DNA of 64,000 nucleotides from contig BSYO01000009.1 in assembly GCA_033239525.1 (NCBI GenBank), forward strand, positions 19,861,299-19,925,298. Reading direction: 5' to 3'. The DNA is from Nepenthes gracilis (Eukaryota > Streptophyta > Magnoliopsida > Caryophyllales > Nepenthaceae). A model generated the notes under the pieces. It saw only the letters and a program-made list of their open reading frames with translations, ran no database searches and was not told the DNA's origin. The translations under genes and the position numbers were made by a program. Below are positions 33,799 through 47,200 of the stretch, one piece after another; the first letter of the stretch is position 1, and each line of letters starts with the position of its first letter.

Positions 33799-34383
33799 TG
33801 TTGCGGATGCAGTCCCAAATTCAGACGGATGTGGTCAAGTGGATCTGGTCCGGTAGTTGATTTGGATTATTCAGTAACTCCGTCTTCTTGAACTCACGTC
33901 TGCGTGCAACACAAAACGACATAAGATGGTCGGTGAGGCCAATAAAATTTAAATCAAGAGCGCATTTTCGAATATTTCAGTCGATCATTTGCCTTTTTTG
34001 AAAATAAAAGGAAAGATATTATTTTATTCTTCTTCTAGATGTATTGATTAAGAGAATTTTCGGACCGAAAATTGAAGTCCCCTCACCCGAGGTTTACCTT
34101 TCTTTTATGCGCTTCCTCTTCATTTCATAACTTACCAGGAGAAGTTATACTTTCTGAGGATAAGTGCATTTGGTTTTTTCCATCTCCTAGTTGGTTTATT
34201 AACTTCCACTGGTTTATTAACTTCCCACTCGGGTGGTTTATTAACTTCATTCTCAGGGTAGTTTCCATAACTCCTTCCAGTAGGTTATAGCGGTTTTCCT
34301 AAAACCCAACCGTAGAAATTCTTAATAAGCTTCCATACTCAAGTGGGTGAAACTTTTAGTTATTCGGGTTATTATACCCATCA
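33799..34383 (-). repeat. 5' LTR of the Tat-type element
   Basis: 585 bp from TGTTGCGG to CCCATCA on the + strand, colinear with the LTR at 24965-25555 apart from scattered indels and substitutions. Confidence 0.9.
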
Positions 34384-34520
34384 ATATGAAAATAAATATT
34401 CTCTGAGAATATTTATTTTTAATTAAATTTGTAACCAAACGAAAAAATATTTATTTTTTTAAAATAAAAATTCTGTTTTCACCTTATTCCTACCTTATTC
34501 CAGCAACCAAATATGATCTT
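34384..34520. mobile_element. Right arm of the MITE-like element split by the LTR retrotransposon
   Basis: The arm contains ACCTTATTCC twice and ends CCAGCAACCAAATATGAT, the approximate complement of the left end near 24638-24660. It begins with the ATAT that duplicates the bases before the retrotransposon. Confidence 0.45.
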
Positions 34521-35144
34521 AGAGTATTAATATATATTATGCATCTAAATTTACATATAATAATGTTTATTTTTTTACTAAAAATAAGTCATTTGTGAAT
34601 ACATCCCAAAAATTAAAAAATAATTTATTTACAAATAAAATTCCAAATAAAAATTTCTAAAAGTTAAGAATAATGTAAGCATTTGATTAAACCAAATTTG
34701 GGCATTGTACAGTGGAAATCACAATATGTATTTTGGGTGATATATTTTTTTAATATTTTAAATATATTTATTTATATATCTAAAATATTTCTTATTTATT
34801 TTGAAAAGAAGTTTGTTTAAAATTCAGAGCTTCAATTCATGACTGAAGAATTCACATAAAAACACCGTTTACGGGAGAGTTTGTTTTGATGTATATTTAT
34901 TTATATATCTAAAATAAACTCACTTCTTTTTCCTCTTGGCGTTCTGGCGGAGCCCTAACCACGGAGTGTGAAAAACCGAGGCGGTCAAGCTGCGGAAGGG
35001 AGTTCAGATCAGTGAACCGTTTATGGCAGCACGTAAGCTGTTGGAATCGCGCTTTCCCGTAGTTTCTTGTCATGAGGGCTTGATCCTCAAGGGTTTTTAG
35101 CATTTGCAAATTTTTAAAGGCCCGTGGCAGATTTTGGCGGATTC
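34521..35144. other. AT-rich flank and presumed promoter/5' UTR of the eIF2-beta gene
   Basis: 34521-34900 is AT-rich with nothing recognisable. 34910-35144 turns GC-richer and is probably the 5' UTR. The minus-strand frame at 34909-35109 is not supported as a gene. Confidence 0.4.
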
Positions 35145-38100
35145 ATGGCTGAAGAATCGTTACGAGAAGCAAAGGAGGATGTACAAGAAGTAAGTATCAC
35201 AAACTATCCGTTCCATTTTTGGGTATTTTAGATTTAGATGGTAAGGTGCTTATGACGACAGAATTCATGGATTATAAATATTCTGTAGTTAAAGGATAAG
35301 GTGCTTAAGCCTTCAATTATTTGATGTACTCGATAATATTGATGTATGAAACTTGAGTGTTGGAACTGTTCTAACTTGTGCTGGCGCCGGTTAAGATGAC
35401 ATCTTAGGACGACAATATCAAATTAGCCTGTATCTGTGGTGAATCGCTTGATATCCTCCAAACCGTTAGTGCTTTCCTGGTAATGTAATTCCAACTAATG
35501 CTCCTGTGGTAATCGTTATGAAGGTAACGAATGTTAAGCCTTGAAGGATACCACAAGAGGTCACGGTTCTCCTAGATTCTGGAGTGATTAGATTCTACTT
35601 AAAATGAGGATTTCAAGTATCTACTTTTCATTTTTAGTGAATAGTAATTAGACATTAGTAGTGTCAAACAAGAAAGTGTTATTGTAATGGTTTATCAATT
35701 GATCAAGCAAATATGCTATGTGACAAAGTCTCCTATTCAAATGTGTGGTCTTAACGGGAATCCATTTTAGCATCCTGCGGTTCGTTGAGGTTAGTGGGCT
35801 TGCTTTGATTGAGTACTCTTCCACTCCTTGTAATAGTTTTTAATGTGATTTTTTCGTGAACCTTTTCCATAACAATTTGGAGCTTGCAGTTTCACTTTGT
35901 TACAGAGTGATTTGCAGTTTCACTTTGTCCAAATCCATAACGATTTGGAGCTTGCAGTTTCACTTTGTTACAGACTGATGAGAAAAAATGTGTTATCACA
36001 AATATGGAATGGTGTATAGATGAGATCGGTGATTGGCCAACTATTCAGTTTGATGCATATGTATATGTTTACGTGCTTATGCTTGTTAGACTAATGTTGT
36101 GATTGCAGCGGCACGGCTATGTTTACTGTGCATAGTGTATAAAAGGGTCTAAAGATGCTTAGATGACTTGATGACACTTACTTTGGAAATGATGTATAAC
36201 TCTTCTTCTTTCCAGGTTTGACACAGTGTATTCTGTCCACAGAATTAATGCTTTGACATGTGCTAAAAGTTGCTACTTGTGCAGTTCTGAGTTCTCACTC
36301 TTGAGAAAATAATAAATCAATAAAACTTGTCTGTTGGTTTCAATCCAGAGCCTAGTTGTAAACTGTGGCATTGAGATATTTAAATCTTCTTTATAAGTAA
36401 AAGAAAAAATATATATACCTTGATGGAATATTCAAAACTGGAAGCAAACATTTTTTTACTTATTCATGATTAAGCGGATGATGTGTTTTCCCTCTCTAAT
36501 TATGTGACGATATGGTGTTGTAGATCGCTCCTTTTGACCCAACTAAAAAGAAGAAGAAAAAGAAGGGCGTTGACTGGCATTCTGCAAATAATTCTGTGCG
36601 AGTGATGAGAGCAAACTTTTCAGGTGCTTGCAAACTTGTATATGTTCAGTAGAGTCAAGTAATCCAATTTCTCCCAGACTTTTAAATCTGTTTAGAATCT
36701 TATCTCTTTTCTCCTTCCGGAAATCTTTTCCCTATTTCATCTTTATGGCTTAATATTAAACTTGTGTTAGAAATCTTAGTTTTCCCCTTATCTTGCAGGT
36801 ACAGAAGTAGAAAATGGCTTTTTAAGTTTACAAAAGGAGGAGAAAAATTGTGTAAGTTGGATCACTCTTTTCTGTGTTGGAACTAACCTAAATTACTTGC
36901 TGGAGATGTTGATTGGTTTTTCTGATTTTATATTTTGCCACATTCAGGGTGGGCTTGATATACTGAAAGAAATGGATGCTGACACTGCAGTGGATTTGGA
37001 TGGTACTATGCTTTGACCCCCTGCCTTAGCTGTATGATTGTTGCAACAAGCCAATGTCTGCATTCAGAAGATATGATGCTTCTGTTACAATTTATAGATC
37101 TCTTGTATGAATCCCTCAGAAAGTGCTTTTTTAGTATTTCAAAGAAACTAGTAATCATGAGCTACATATCCTAATTTATTTTTCTGAAAAAATTTGACGC
37201 AATACACGTGAGAGGGGAATTTATCTAGGTGAGCCCTATTGGGGCTCAAGCCCTCAATCATCTGTCCATAATTTTTTTTTTTTTTTTTGGGGGTGTTCGG
37301 GGAGGGGGTAGTTCAAGCCAATTGAGTTCTTTGACATATGTTTCTGTATGAGATGTATTCAACAATTCATTTTTAGAAACTTGTTTTGAGGCCAATAAGT
37401 GAAAAAATAGAAATATTATTATGTAAAAAAATTTGTGTTATACTTTAGACCATATTGATGATGATGACACGGAAGAAGGCGGGATTGCTCCAAAATTGGC
37501 CTGCTCATGGGAAGGAAGTGACCGAGATTATGAGTATGGGGAGGTACAATATTAAGTATTATGTTACAGTTTTTTGCCTGATCTTGATGGTTTTGTATGG
37601 TTGGCTGACATTATGTTGTGGAAGTTATGGTGTTGCTTATTTTCATCATATCGCTGATGATGTGTATAAGAAAGCAGTTTGAGAGGGGTGAGAGGGGAAA
37701 ATGAAAAGTCATGGATGCAGAGTAAGAGAGACAACAGGAAAAGTAATAAGGAGAAAAGAGAAGAGACCAGAGAAACAAGCAAGCAGAGAAGAACAAAAAA
37801 AAGAAGATCTAGAGAGAAGAAAAAGAAGGTGCCATGTGAAGGAAAAGAAAAGGGAGGAAACCTGAAGGAGGAAATGAAAGAAAATATGACAGAGGGAAAA
37901 AAAAGAGTAAAATTTAAGAGGTGTGGAATTTTATGATGCTAGTAGAGTTGGTATTTTGAATAAGTAGACATTCAGACGTTTTTATTCCTTTCATATTTTG
38001 ATTGTATAATTTTGAAGGCATGCTTATTGATTGTCTTAGACATTATTTGCACCCTAAACAATATGCTATGTAGTTATGGACATGAGCCTTGTGTGCAATA

Positions 38101-40940
38101 GCCATATATTCATAACATGAGATCTTTCGGACCGCATTTGGTGCACATGAATCTTTTGGGGCATATACCGAATCTCTGCTCTTGGGGAGCCTCTTTGTGC
38201 ATATGCATGACCCTGATATATGGCATGATATGATTTTAGCTTGTGCATATGAATACGATATGGTATGATTCGACTATATGTATTTGAGTTACGATGCAGA
38301 TGCTTGGCTCAATGTTCATGCTGAAAGATAGTGCAAATATTATTTTATCTATTATCCATGATATAACTATTTGACTTATCTTAAATGCTTAGAAGAAAAT
38401 TTGTAAACTTATTTTTAATTTACTTAAGTATCTTACTCTTTTCATTGAATTATTGGGGAAGAAAGATTATCATTGAAATCACCCATTTTAGGTTGTCATA
38501 TGGAACCATGACAAGCATTATTTATTTTATTGGCCCATGTACTCAGATGCAAATAGACCTCTTTTCTTTTATTTAGCGAGAAATTGGCCTCACTGTTAGA
38601 AGGTGATAGAATTGTCTATGTTCACTCCATGGCACAATTTAAAAATTTTTACCCCCATTATTTTCTTTGATAAGTAAATATTATTTGATTTAGTGGGATA
38701 TATTACATTATATTTATACATACGCTGACATACATGATGGGTATAGTGTAAAATTAATGCTTTGGAAAAATAAAGATTGTTTTAGAAAATTTCACAACTA
38801 ATTTGAATTCTAGATATGTAATTATTGGTACTTTAAGTAAATGGATTGAATTATTTCATATTGGCATTGGAGCTCCTGATGTAATTTGGACTCGCAGCAT
38901 GCCACAGACTGACCTAAGTTGTTTGGGTCAGGGCATGATATTTCCCCTATGGTAGTTGTGAATTATTCCTTTCTTAGTCTTCCTCACACGTGTGAGAAGT
39001 TGTGTTTCTCATAATGCATGTAACCTCCGCCATATCTTATTGGATGAACTCAGTTTATGTGTGTACAGCTTCTTCACAGATTTTTTAGTATCCTGCACGT
39101 GAATAATCCAGAGCTTGCTGGAGAACGACAACTGACAGTTCTGAGGCTGCCACAAGTCCTGCGTGAAGGAACAAGGACAATCTTTGCTAATTTCATGGAT
39201 CTTTGTAAGACGTATGGCTGTTTACAGTGTTGCTATCTTAATTTTAGTTGCTTAGGTCCAAAATTCTACTTATATTTTGATTTATTAATCTGCATCATGT
39301 ACATCATAAGTATTCTTGATTCATCAATTTGTGTAATTTCAAAATTAAATATTCATTTTCATGTTTGGTGTGCTGCATGTAAACTGTGTTAGTTCTAGAT
39401 TTTGACATGCCTTATGCCTTTCTTCCTCTCTACTGCCTAGAGCAGAGTAGGGATTTTGAAAATTTCTCTCGTCTCAACTCTTCTGAAACATGATGTTTAT
39501 TAGAGTCAACATAAGCCATTTTGAATGTATATATGCATAATCAAACACCATCTGTTGTATAGAAATTTTTTTCTGCAGCATATTGCACAAGCAATGCAGA
39601 ATCTGCCTATTGGTGATTGTCACTCACTGAACATGAGCTGATTGACATTGTTGATATTTCCTTGCTGCTTAAATGATGTTTAGAGGCTAAAGAGGCTTTT
39701 ATAATGCCGGGAACACTAATTTCTGTAAGCCGGGAAGATGGCCATCTTTCTTTTTTATCACTGACTTCCCTATCGCTTGCCACTGCAAGCAAATGAGTAC
39801 TTTTTTCTCACCCTTGGTTCTAGGAAAAAGTAAAAAAGAGTGTCATCTATGTGTGTTAATGATTTACATTTCCTTGTGTCGTATAAATTTTCATAATCGC
39901 GTTGCATAGCCAAAAATTAACTGCTTCTTATAGTAGAGACTTGTAAGTATGAGTTTTGTGCAAGTGGAGATGTAAAATTACATATTGCCGTTTAAAGATC
40001 ATATGTAATGTGTGATATCCTCCTGCTTTTTCAGGATGCATAGGCAGCCAAAGGATGTTATGGCTTTCATGCTGTCTAAATTGAGGACAAATGGATCCCT
40101 GGATGGGCAACTGAGATTAGTTTTTAAGCAGAGGTTTGCTCCTACTGATTTGGAAGAGATTTTGGGAAGATACATCGGTGAGTTATTTGTCTGAACAGTC
40201 AATAAACAATAAGCGCCTTATAAATGTGGTTCATCAGTTGGAAAAATTGGCTTCAACAATGGATGCATGCTAACTTGTTTGCAGATGAATATGTCGTATG
40301 CAATGTCTGTAGAAGTCCCGATACAACTCTCTCAAAAGAAAACCTTCATTTTGTCCTCAGCTGTGAGCAGGTAGAGACTAATGTGATTATTTAGACATTG
40401 TAAAGCATAACAATTTCCAATATAATGGCATCAAAAAATAATCTCATGACTATGGAACTTTAGAAAGTTATAATATCTCATCTTTTCATGATATCTAGAG
40501 TGTAACCAATGGCTAACCTCCTATCATTTCTTGCTAAATGGATGTACAAATATTTTGAGGGGAAAAATAGATGATTTATCTCCAAATTACAAGTCTTGGT
40601 CAAAGTTTTCTTTTCAAACAAATTTTCCAAGTGAAAAGAAATAGTTTTTATCCAATTAGGGAAGGAAAGCTGTTACTAATTTGTAGAAACCGAATACAAA
40701 GTGGCCATGTATCATAATTAAAGTTAAAACAAGGATGGTTTACCATAAAGAAACCCACAAAAATCAAATGGATGAGGTCATCATTCGTGTTGCTCTTTGT
40801 TTTAATGGTTTTGCTGATTACATGCAAATTAAAAAATGTTGTCATAATTTACATGTCTGTAGTGTGGTTCTGAACGATTTGTTGCTCCCATTATGTGCGG
40901 TTATGATGCTCAAATGGAGTGGAGGAAGAGCAGGAAATGA
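35145..40940 (+). CDS. Divergent translation initiation factor eIF2 subunit beta, nine coding exons
   Basis: Coding exons: 35145-35189, 36524-36623, 36799-36851, 36948-37002, 37449-37543, 39069-39211, 40035-40177, 40285-40370 and 40863-40940. All have GT..AG borders and consistent phase, giving 265 aa, close to other plant eIF2-beta proteins. eIF2-beta is part of the GTP-dependent ternary complex that brings initiator Met-tRNA to the 40S ribosome. Visible features: APFDPT followed by seven lysines (residues 23-29), the first K-box that binds eIF5/eIF2B; SWEGSDRDYEYGELL; NNPELAGERQLTVLRLPQVL; NFMDLCKTMHRQP, the alpha/beta core; and a Cys4 zinc ribbon CNVC..CEQC (Cys217, 220, 238, 241) with SPDTTLSKEN. 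It is unusual in having no second lysine block in the 45-65 region. It also has non-consensus residues at sites that are nearly fixed in the family, and an altered tail (CGYDAQMEWRKSRK). The intact splice sites and frame argue for a living gene, but a relaxed paralogue is possible. Confidence 0.9.
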
Positions 40941-43900
40941 TTGGGTGCAGTTTACTAATCAAGTTTCATGAGTAAATCTGAGGTTCTGCTTTCAATTTTA
41001 TACCTTGAGCCACAAAATGCTTTTTATGTTCTCTTTGTTAGTGTACTCTGACTTCCATCAATAGAAAATGACAAATCTTTTGAGGGCAAATCGAGAAAAA
41101 TGACATTCTTTTGGGAGCAAAATGTCAAGCATTCTCTTGTTCCATCTGTCCTATGGAAATGCAAAAAATTGGAATCTCTAGTCTTTTATATTATGCAGTC
41201 CACCGCATTGGACATAAAAAAAGAGAATAAAGGAGATTTGTGTCCTAAATTTATCATTGAGCATTGTAATATCTCCCATCAATCTAATTTCTAAGTCGTG
41301 TCTGTTGTCTATGAGCACGTGTTCATGCTTATTGAAGCATCTACCTTAGATTCCATGGATTTATTGTGTTTGACATAAGATACTGCCAATGATACGTGGA
41401 TGATGGTTGTCATATTTGTAGCGGATTGTAAATATATGAAGCTCATACGTGGAGAATTAGTAACAAAGTGAATGATGATAGCATTGAGCAGCTACTTATG
41501 GCGTATGGGTTGGTCTAGGTTGTAGCTCTCAAGAAAACCTCTGGGATGTTACAAAAATTTTTATAAAAATCCGTTGTTGAGGAAGACTATTTTCTGTTGG
41601 GGTGCAGTACACAGATCATGCTAGTAAGCTAGTGCTATGTTTCTATTGCATAAAATGCACTGCTTGAAAGATTTAAACAAGCAAAACATGTTTTTTTTTC
41701 TTTTTTCCACACTCAAATTGATATCTATCATGGGTTAACCCCAAATTATAAACGGAATCCTTACTGATTGGTTTAAAAACTATCTAAACAAATGGTGTGG
41801 ATAATATTATTACTTTATGAGATGATTGTTGAATGGATTTCAGCCTAGTTGGTATTAACACAACTAAACAGTGACATGAGATTGGGGACATCAATTAGGT
41901 TGAGATCATACTGACTGGTTTGTGTTACAATCAAGTAGAAATTATTTTAATCTTTTGCTGAAATGCATGTTAGTTGATTTATTCTTAATATGGGTCAAAT
42001 CTGAGATCATATTCAATGACATTATCATCGTTATCTTTCACAAACTATGGGCTTCATCTTATTGCTTTATAAGTAAATGTTGAAAAATGTTTCAGACTTT
42101 CTCTATACTGGAAAATATTGTAAAGTTGGAATTATTTTGTTTTGGTGTTTCATAAGAGAGGCTTTGCTGTCTGTGGAGAATGAGGTTGAAAGACAGTTCC
42201 CCAGATGACACAGTTAGCTTCGACATTGATGTCTCTGCTAGTAAGTACTCTGTTGCAGGTCTTTGATCAAACCATTAATGTCAATGCTGCTATTCATAAA
42301 ATTTTTATTTCACGAACAACGGTGATGCCCATCTTCAATTCTATTGGTCATGCATATAAGATCACATGGATGATGCAGAGAAAACACTTGGGATGCCTGT
42401 TGTGTTTGGTGTATTTTCACAAATATCAGCTCTATCGTATTAAGAAGCCGTTAATGTTTTCTGATACTTTTGATAATGAAGATTTTATCAAGACAATTTA
42501 GATGACTATGATTATGAGATGGGTATAGGATATTTGAATATGTTGTAATTTTAGTCATTTAAGTTGTCATAATAAAATTTTCAAAAGAATAGAGCCTTAA
42601 GAGCCTCCCTTCATGGACATAATATACAGCACTGTCTGCAAAATCATCCTCAACTCTTAAAGGAGGTGGCGGCTCGCTTCATTCCATTATGGGTAGAATA
42701 CGTCGACTCCTACCTGTTGTTGCCAATGCTGTTGAAAGATCCTGGAAGGCTCTGAAATTGTTCTATTCGAGGCATCAGTGCCTCTTCTGGGCAAAAATTA
42801 CTGAGGCGGAAATAATCTAAATGACAATGATTTAACTCCTAGATTTCAAGGCATTAAAAAACTCGTCAAACTCTAGGTAGATAATTTCATTACTTATAAA
42901 TTTCAACTTCTTGGGTAAGCTGCCGGAGCCTCAGACCAGGCACTCAAAATAATTGACATTCCTCCATTGCCAAAGTGAAGAATCAACGTAACAACAAATG
43001 CCACAGAAAACAAACTTTAGTGCAGAAATTGATCATTTCCACAATGAGGGATTCCATATTGAGCCATTAACCACAAGTATATTTACATATTATATCCCAA
43101 TGTATCAAGTCATCTCAATTTCTGATCATCTTCCTTCGTAGGTCTAAAGGAAGAATAAAAGAAAATTCTGATCTTTCACATGAATCCCCATTTTTCTTGG
43201 GTTAAATGTGGTTTTTTCAAATATTACAATATTTCAACATGGTGTATAACATGGTACTGACAAAGAGAAGAACCTTGCTCAGTTTGGTGTATGGAAATGA
43301 GGACCTGAAGCAATTTGTAAACAAAATATTCACATCAAATCTCTCCTGTTCCGACTGCATTTCCTCATCTGCATCAAAATCATGCAATTATTCCCATGAT
43401 TTTGTTATTGGATAAGAAACTCATCATCTTATGACACAGCAGATGCAGGCGTTCTTCATACTCTGATAAGAGTGAAAAATATTGATACAACCCATCAATA
43501 CAACTCAAATCCAACAGGAAAATCTTAGCAAATGACATGATCACAGAACTATGATCGCACACTTTGAACTCATGCATCAGTTAGTAGTTTGTTAATGCTC
43601 AGGTATTTTCTATGATTTAGGTCAGAGACTGTTACTTTACTATACTAAAATGAAAGGATCTTGGTTTACAAAGTTTATTAGTAACTTGGGTTATCTTGAC
43701 ATGATTATAGAACTAGCTGTGGTTTGGGTTAAAAGTATTACAAACAGAAACTTTCAGCCCATGGATAGAAACCTCAACTATCGTATCCTTCATAATCATA
43801 TTAATTTCAGATATATCGAATAAAATATATATTTATTAAATATATCAAAAAAAAGTTTTTTTAGTATTGAAAGCTGATAAATAAATATCGACTAATATAT

Positions 43901-44242
43901 TGAATATCAGTCGATATTTTTATCCATATTTCAGCCATTACAATTTACCAGACTTGCAAGGCTGAAGTTTTTGCTGAACTTTGATTCAAGTGAAGCATCT
44001 CTGAATGTTCTCTCATTATTATAGCACCTTCGAATACTTTCATATTACTTCAGTACAAGTTTTTCTAGACATTCTATCCCTTTTACACTGTTCTGACATC
44101 AATCAGATCCCTTTTATTCGTTGATGCATCCTCGGACCTCCATTTTAGCTCCCCAAATCATTAAATTTTCTTCATTCGAAGACTCCAACAAAAGAGAAAA
44201 CAAAGGAAGCAAGTGATACTCACGTTATGCTAAAGGCAAAAA
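40941..44242. other. Intergenic region, no gene recognised
   Basis: About 3.3 kb between the stops of the convergent eIF2-beta and STN8 genes. The open frames here (for example 42205-42501 and 43206-43415) show no domain and have AT-driven composition. A moderately GC-rich stretch at about 42600-42960 stands out but was not identified on either strand. An AT-rich block at about 43800-43935 with TATATCGA/TCGATATT motifs looks like repeat debris. Confidence 0.4.
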
Positions 44243-47200
44243 CTATCTTGTCATTAAGCTGAGTTTTGACAGAACAGCAGCAGCTTGATCACCGCCAAGC
44301 AAGAAATATGGATGTCGAAGAGCAGCAGCAGCTGATAAACGCCCTCGTCTAAGGAACCCTCTTTCTGAGATGAGCTTTGTCGCCAAATCCCAACCCCTGC
44401 CTCCATCAAGATCTAAAATTCTTAAGTCCGGCCTTAATCGAGTGCTCACCCTCCATTGATTCAAGTCATATCGAAGAGCCTTTATTTCTAGATTGAAGTT
44501 TTTCAAGCCTGCTGTCGACCTTAGAGTTGGTATTGCCATTTGCAGGAGGACTATTCCAGCAGAATACATGTCAAATAGATCAGGACTATTTAGCTGCAAA
44601 AATAAGCAACAGCAACCAATTTTCATTAGCACTTACTATCACTTGGTATCATTTGTCAATACATATCGAAACCAAATAGCTCAGATTCCAAAAAACATCC
44701 TGGTAGCCACTGTATATTGACCTTTGTTTTTGCTCAGGTGTTGAAAACTTAAATCAACACATTTTAATCAAGAATTCTAAATTTATATTTTTAGAGAAGC
44801 ATAAAACATAAATAAATTTTAAAGTTTTTGAAATTTTTTAATAATCTAAAATAATATCAAAATTTATTATAATATGGTTGTGGGAGAAAATTTTATTTTG
44901 ATGATATCTAATACCAATATGAATATTTTCATCCATGTGTAGTATAGGCACTCTTTTAACAGATTAGTAGGGAAATACAAAAAAGCCCATTTTTACCCTA
45001 CCTGTTTATTAAACATAAAGGTGGTCGTCATGATCCATTAACATCACATGAACTCGGTCTTTGTAAGAGACTTAACAAAATGGCATGGCCCATTTAACAC
45101 GAATATTACACTATCTTGACCCGTTTTTGGTTATGGATTTGACCCGTTAGGATAAGGCCAAACATGCCATAACTCTTATTATACAGGAATCTTTAGGGCT
45201 AGTAATCTATGTAACTTTAAGGTGGACATGACTGATCTTATTGACAGTTAAATAAATTAAACATAAAAGCATATATTATGTAAGCTGGCCTTAGTAACAA
45301 GCCCACACACAAATCAGCTACCACTCCATAATCACTTATACTGTAACAAACTTCGGACTGCATTTTCAACACTAATGTAAGCCTGTCAACAAGTCACTCC
45401 AAGTTGAGTAGACTTCGCACGATAACAAAGCCAGTAACAAAATAGGTTTTATCTCAACCAGTCAAATTTCCTGAACCCTATTTGCACACTCCTATACATC
45501 AATAATAATTGATTCATCATAAAATAATATGCATCTCATAGAATGGCACCTTTCTTTAGAGTAGCTCAATTAACTGAATGAGCTTCAAAGTAGCCATTCT
45601 AGGCTCTCAAGCCAAGCTCGATTGAGATTGAATGATCCCATTTCAAGTCAACTCTGAGAAATTTGACTTATTTCGTGTCAGGAAAGAGTTACAACTATCC
45701 ATTCCAAGTAATTCTGTTCATACTTGTAAATGTTCAATACCCAAATAGGATTCAAAACAAGTGGATTATGATCACATGCATTCTGGGTCATCTTATACCT
45801 GGCGACTGGTATTTATCTCCAGGTCCGTATAGTCTGCTAGGTCCGTACAGTCTCGCGTCTTTTAGTCAGTAAGCTCTAGTAGTAGATAGAGTGAGTGAGC
45901 AAACAATTGTGACTTGCTACTCCTAGAAGAGAAGTAGGGAGCTCGGGGATCCTACTCCGAGGAGCAGGATGCTTTATCCTCTTTTTTTTTTTTTGATTTT
46001 TTTATTTTACTATAAATTTTATTAAAACATCCAAAAAAAAAAGAAAAAAAATTGGTGAAGCATCCTACTCTGCGGAGCAAGATCCCCCATTCAGAGAAGT
46101 AGGGGCCTTTAGAAAACCCGTTGATCCAATAATTCAAACTGAAACCATTAAAACTAAACCGAAGATTTGGATAACTAATCTGCTTAGTTTGGTTTTAGGT
46201 TAGAATAATTCTTTTAATTCAGGTTACCAGTTCTCAAATTAGTAATTACCCGAACTGATTATATCTGTATATATATTCAAAAAGTAAAAAATTAAAAAAA
46301 ATAATTTTATATAAATAACTTACTTTATTATCTGTAGAAATATTTTACTTGCTAAATGATTATAATCATATTGACATTAATGGTTAATTAAGTGGATGAA
46401 AATTCACATGACATTTGAAATGATAAAGAAATTATAGTTGCATGAAACTTATGTCATCTGCATTTGGTTGCACAATTAGTATTCAAAGTTATAATTCATA
46501 CATTAATGTATTATAAGAATGTTTTAAAATATTGGATTAAATATGTTATATTCTTATAATCTTAGCGAAAATGTTATGATATTTAAAATTTGTTAGCTGG
46601 TGCACCCGAACTGGTAGTTGACTGTTTGTCACGTTAACTAGTTGAATTAGTTTGATTACAGTTCTGATTTCGATGGAACCGGTTTCACCGGTTTGGGTTC
46701 ATGAAAAAGGGAAGGGAAATCGAACTAACCTGCCACAAAATAGGAGAAAGGAAAGCAGCAACAGGCTCAGGAGGAGGCACTGGTGTTTCCTTAGGAAGAA
46801 CATACAACTCTGGAGGGCAATAATCCGGATCAAGCAATCCAAGATTAGGGAAATAGTTCTTCCCAATCCGAAGGTCAGTTGCTGCCCCAAAATCAATGAT
46901 CTTGATCTTCCCCTTCTTTGTTACCACTAAATTTGCAGGCTTCACATCCCTGTGAACAATCCCAGTGTCATGGATTTTCTTCAACGAGGTAATGATTTGC
47001 CGCATGATTTGCTTAATGATCAGAGCATCGCGCCCAAGAGAGTCGAGTCCTTGCAAGACACGACCAAACATGATTGGTTCCAAATTTAATGGGAAATTGC
47101 GATCCTTCATGTAATCACACAAGTCTCGGTCTCCCTGACAAGATAGATTCTTGGTTTAGTACCACGGTTAAAATATCAATAACAGCATCAATCGGAATTG

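Larger units (their letters stand above)
24965..34383 (-). mobile_element. Tat-type Ty3/gypsy LTR retrotransposon, near full length but decayed
   Basis: A 9,419-bp element has two LTRs (24965-25555 and 33799-34383) that share long identical runs, for example the stretches ending in CGGGTTATTATACCCATCA. It is flanked by the tetramer ATAT (24961-24964 and 34384-34387). Coding is on the minus strand, so the 5' LTR is the right one. Order along the minus strand: LTR, primer-binding site, gag, protease, reverse transcriptase, RNase H, a second RNase H, integrase, an antisense ORF region, a tandem-repeat block, polypurine tract, LTR. A second RNase H domain, extra ORFs and 3' tandem repeats are features of the plant Tat group. 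No chromodomain is seen. All frames are interrupted, so it is not autonomous today. Confidence 0.9.

Noticed and set aside
37679..37936. Lys/Glu/Arg-rich open frame that could look like a missing K-box exon of eIF2-beta
   Set aside because: It is a purine-rich stretch within intron 5, has no splice sites that fit the phase, and the flanking exons join in frame without it.
42205..42501. 98-codon open frame downstream of eIF2-beta
   Set aside because: No recognisable domain, no clear splice partners and AT-biased composition.
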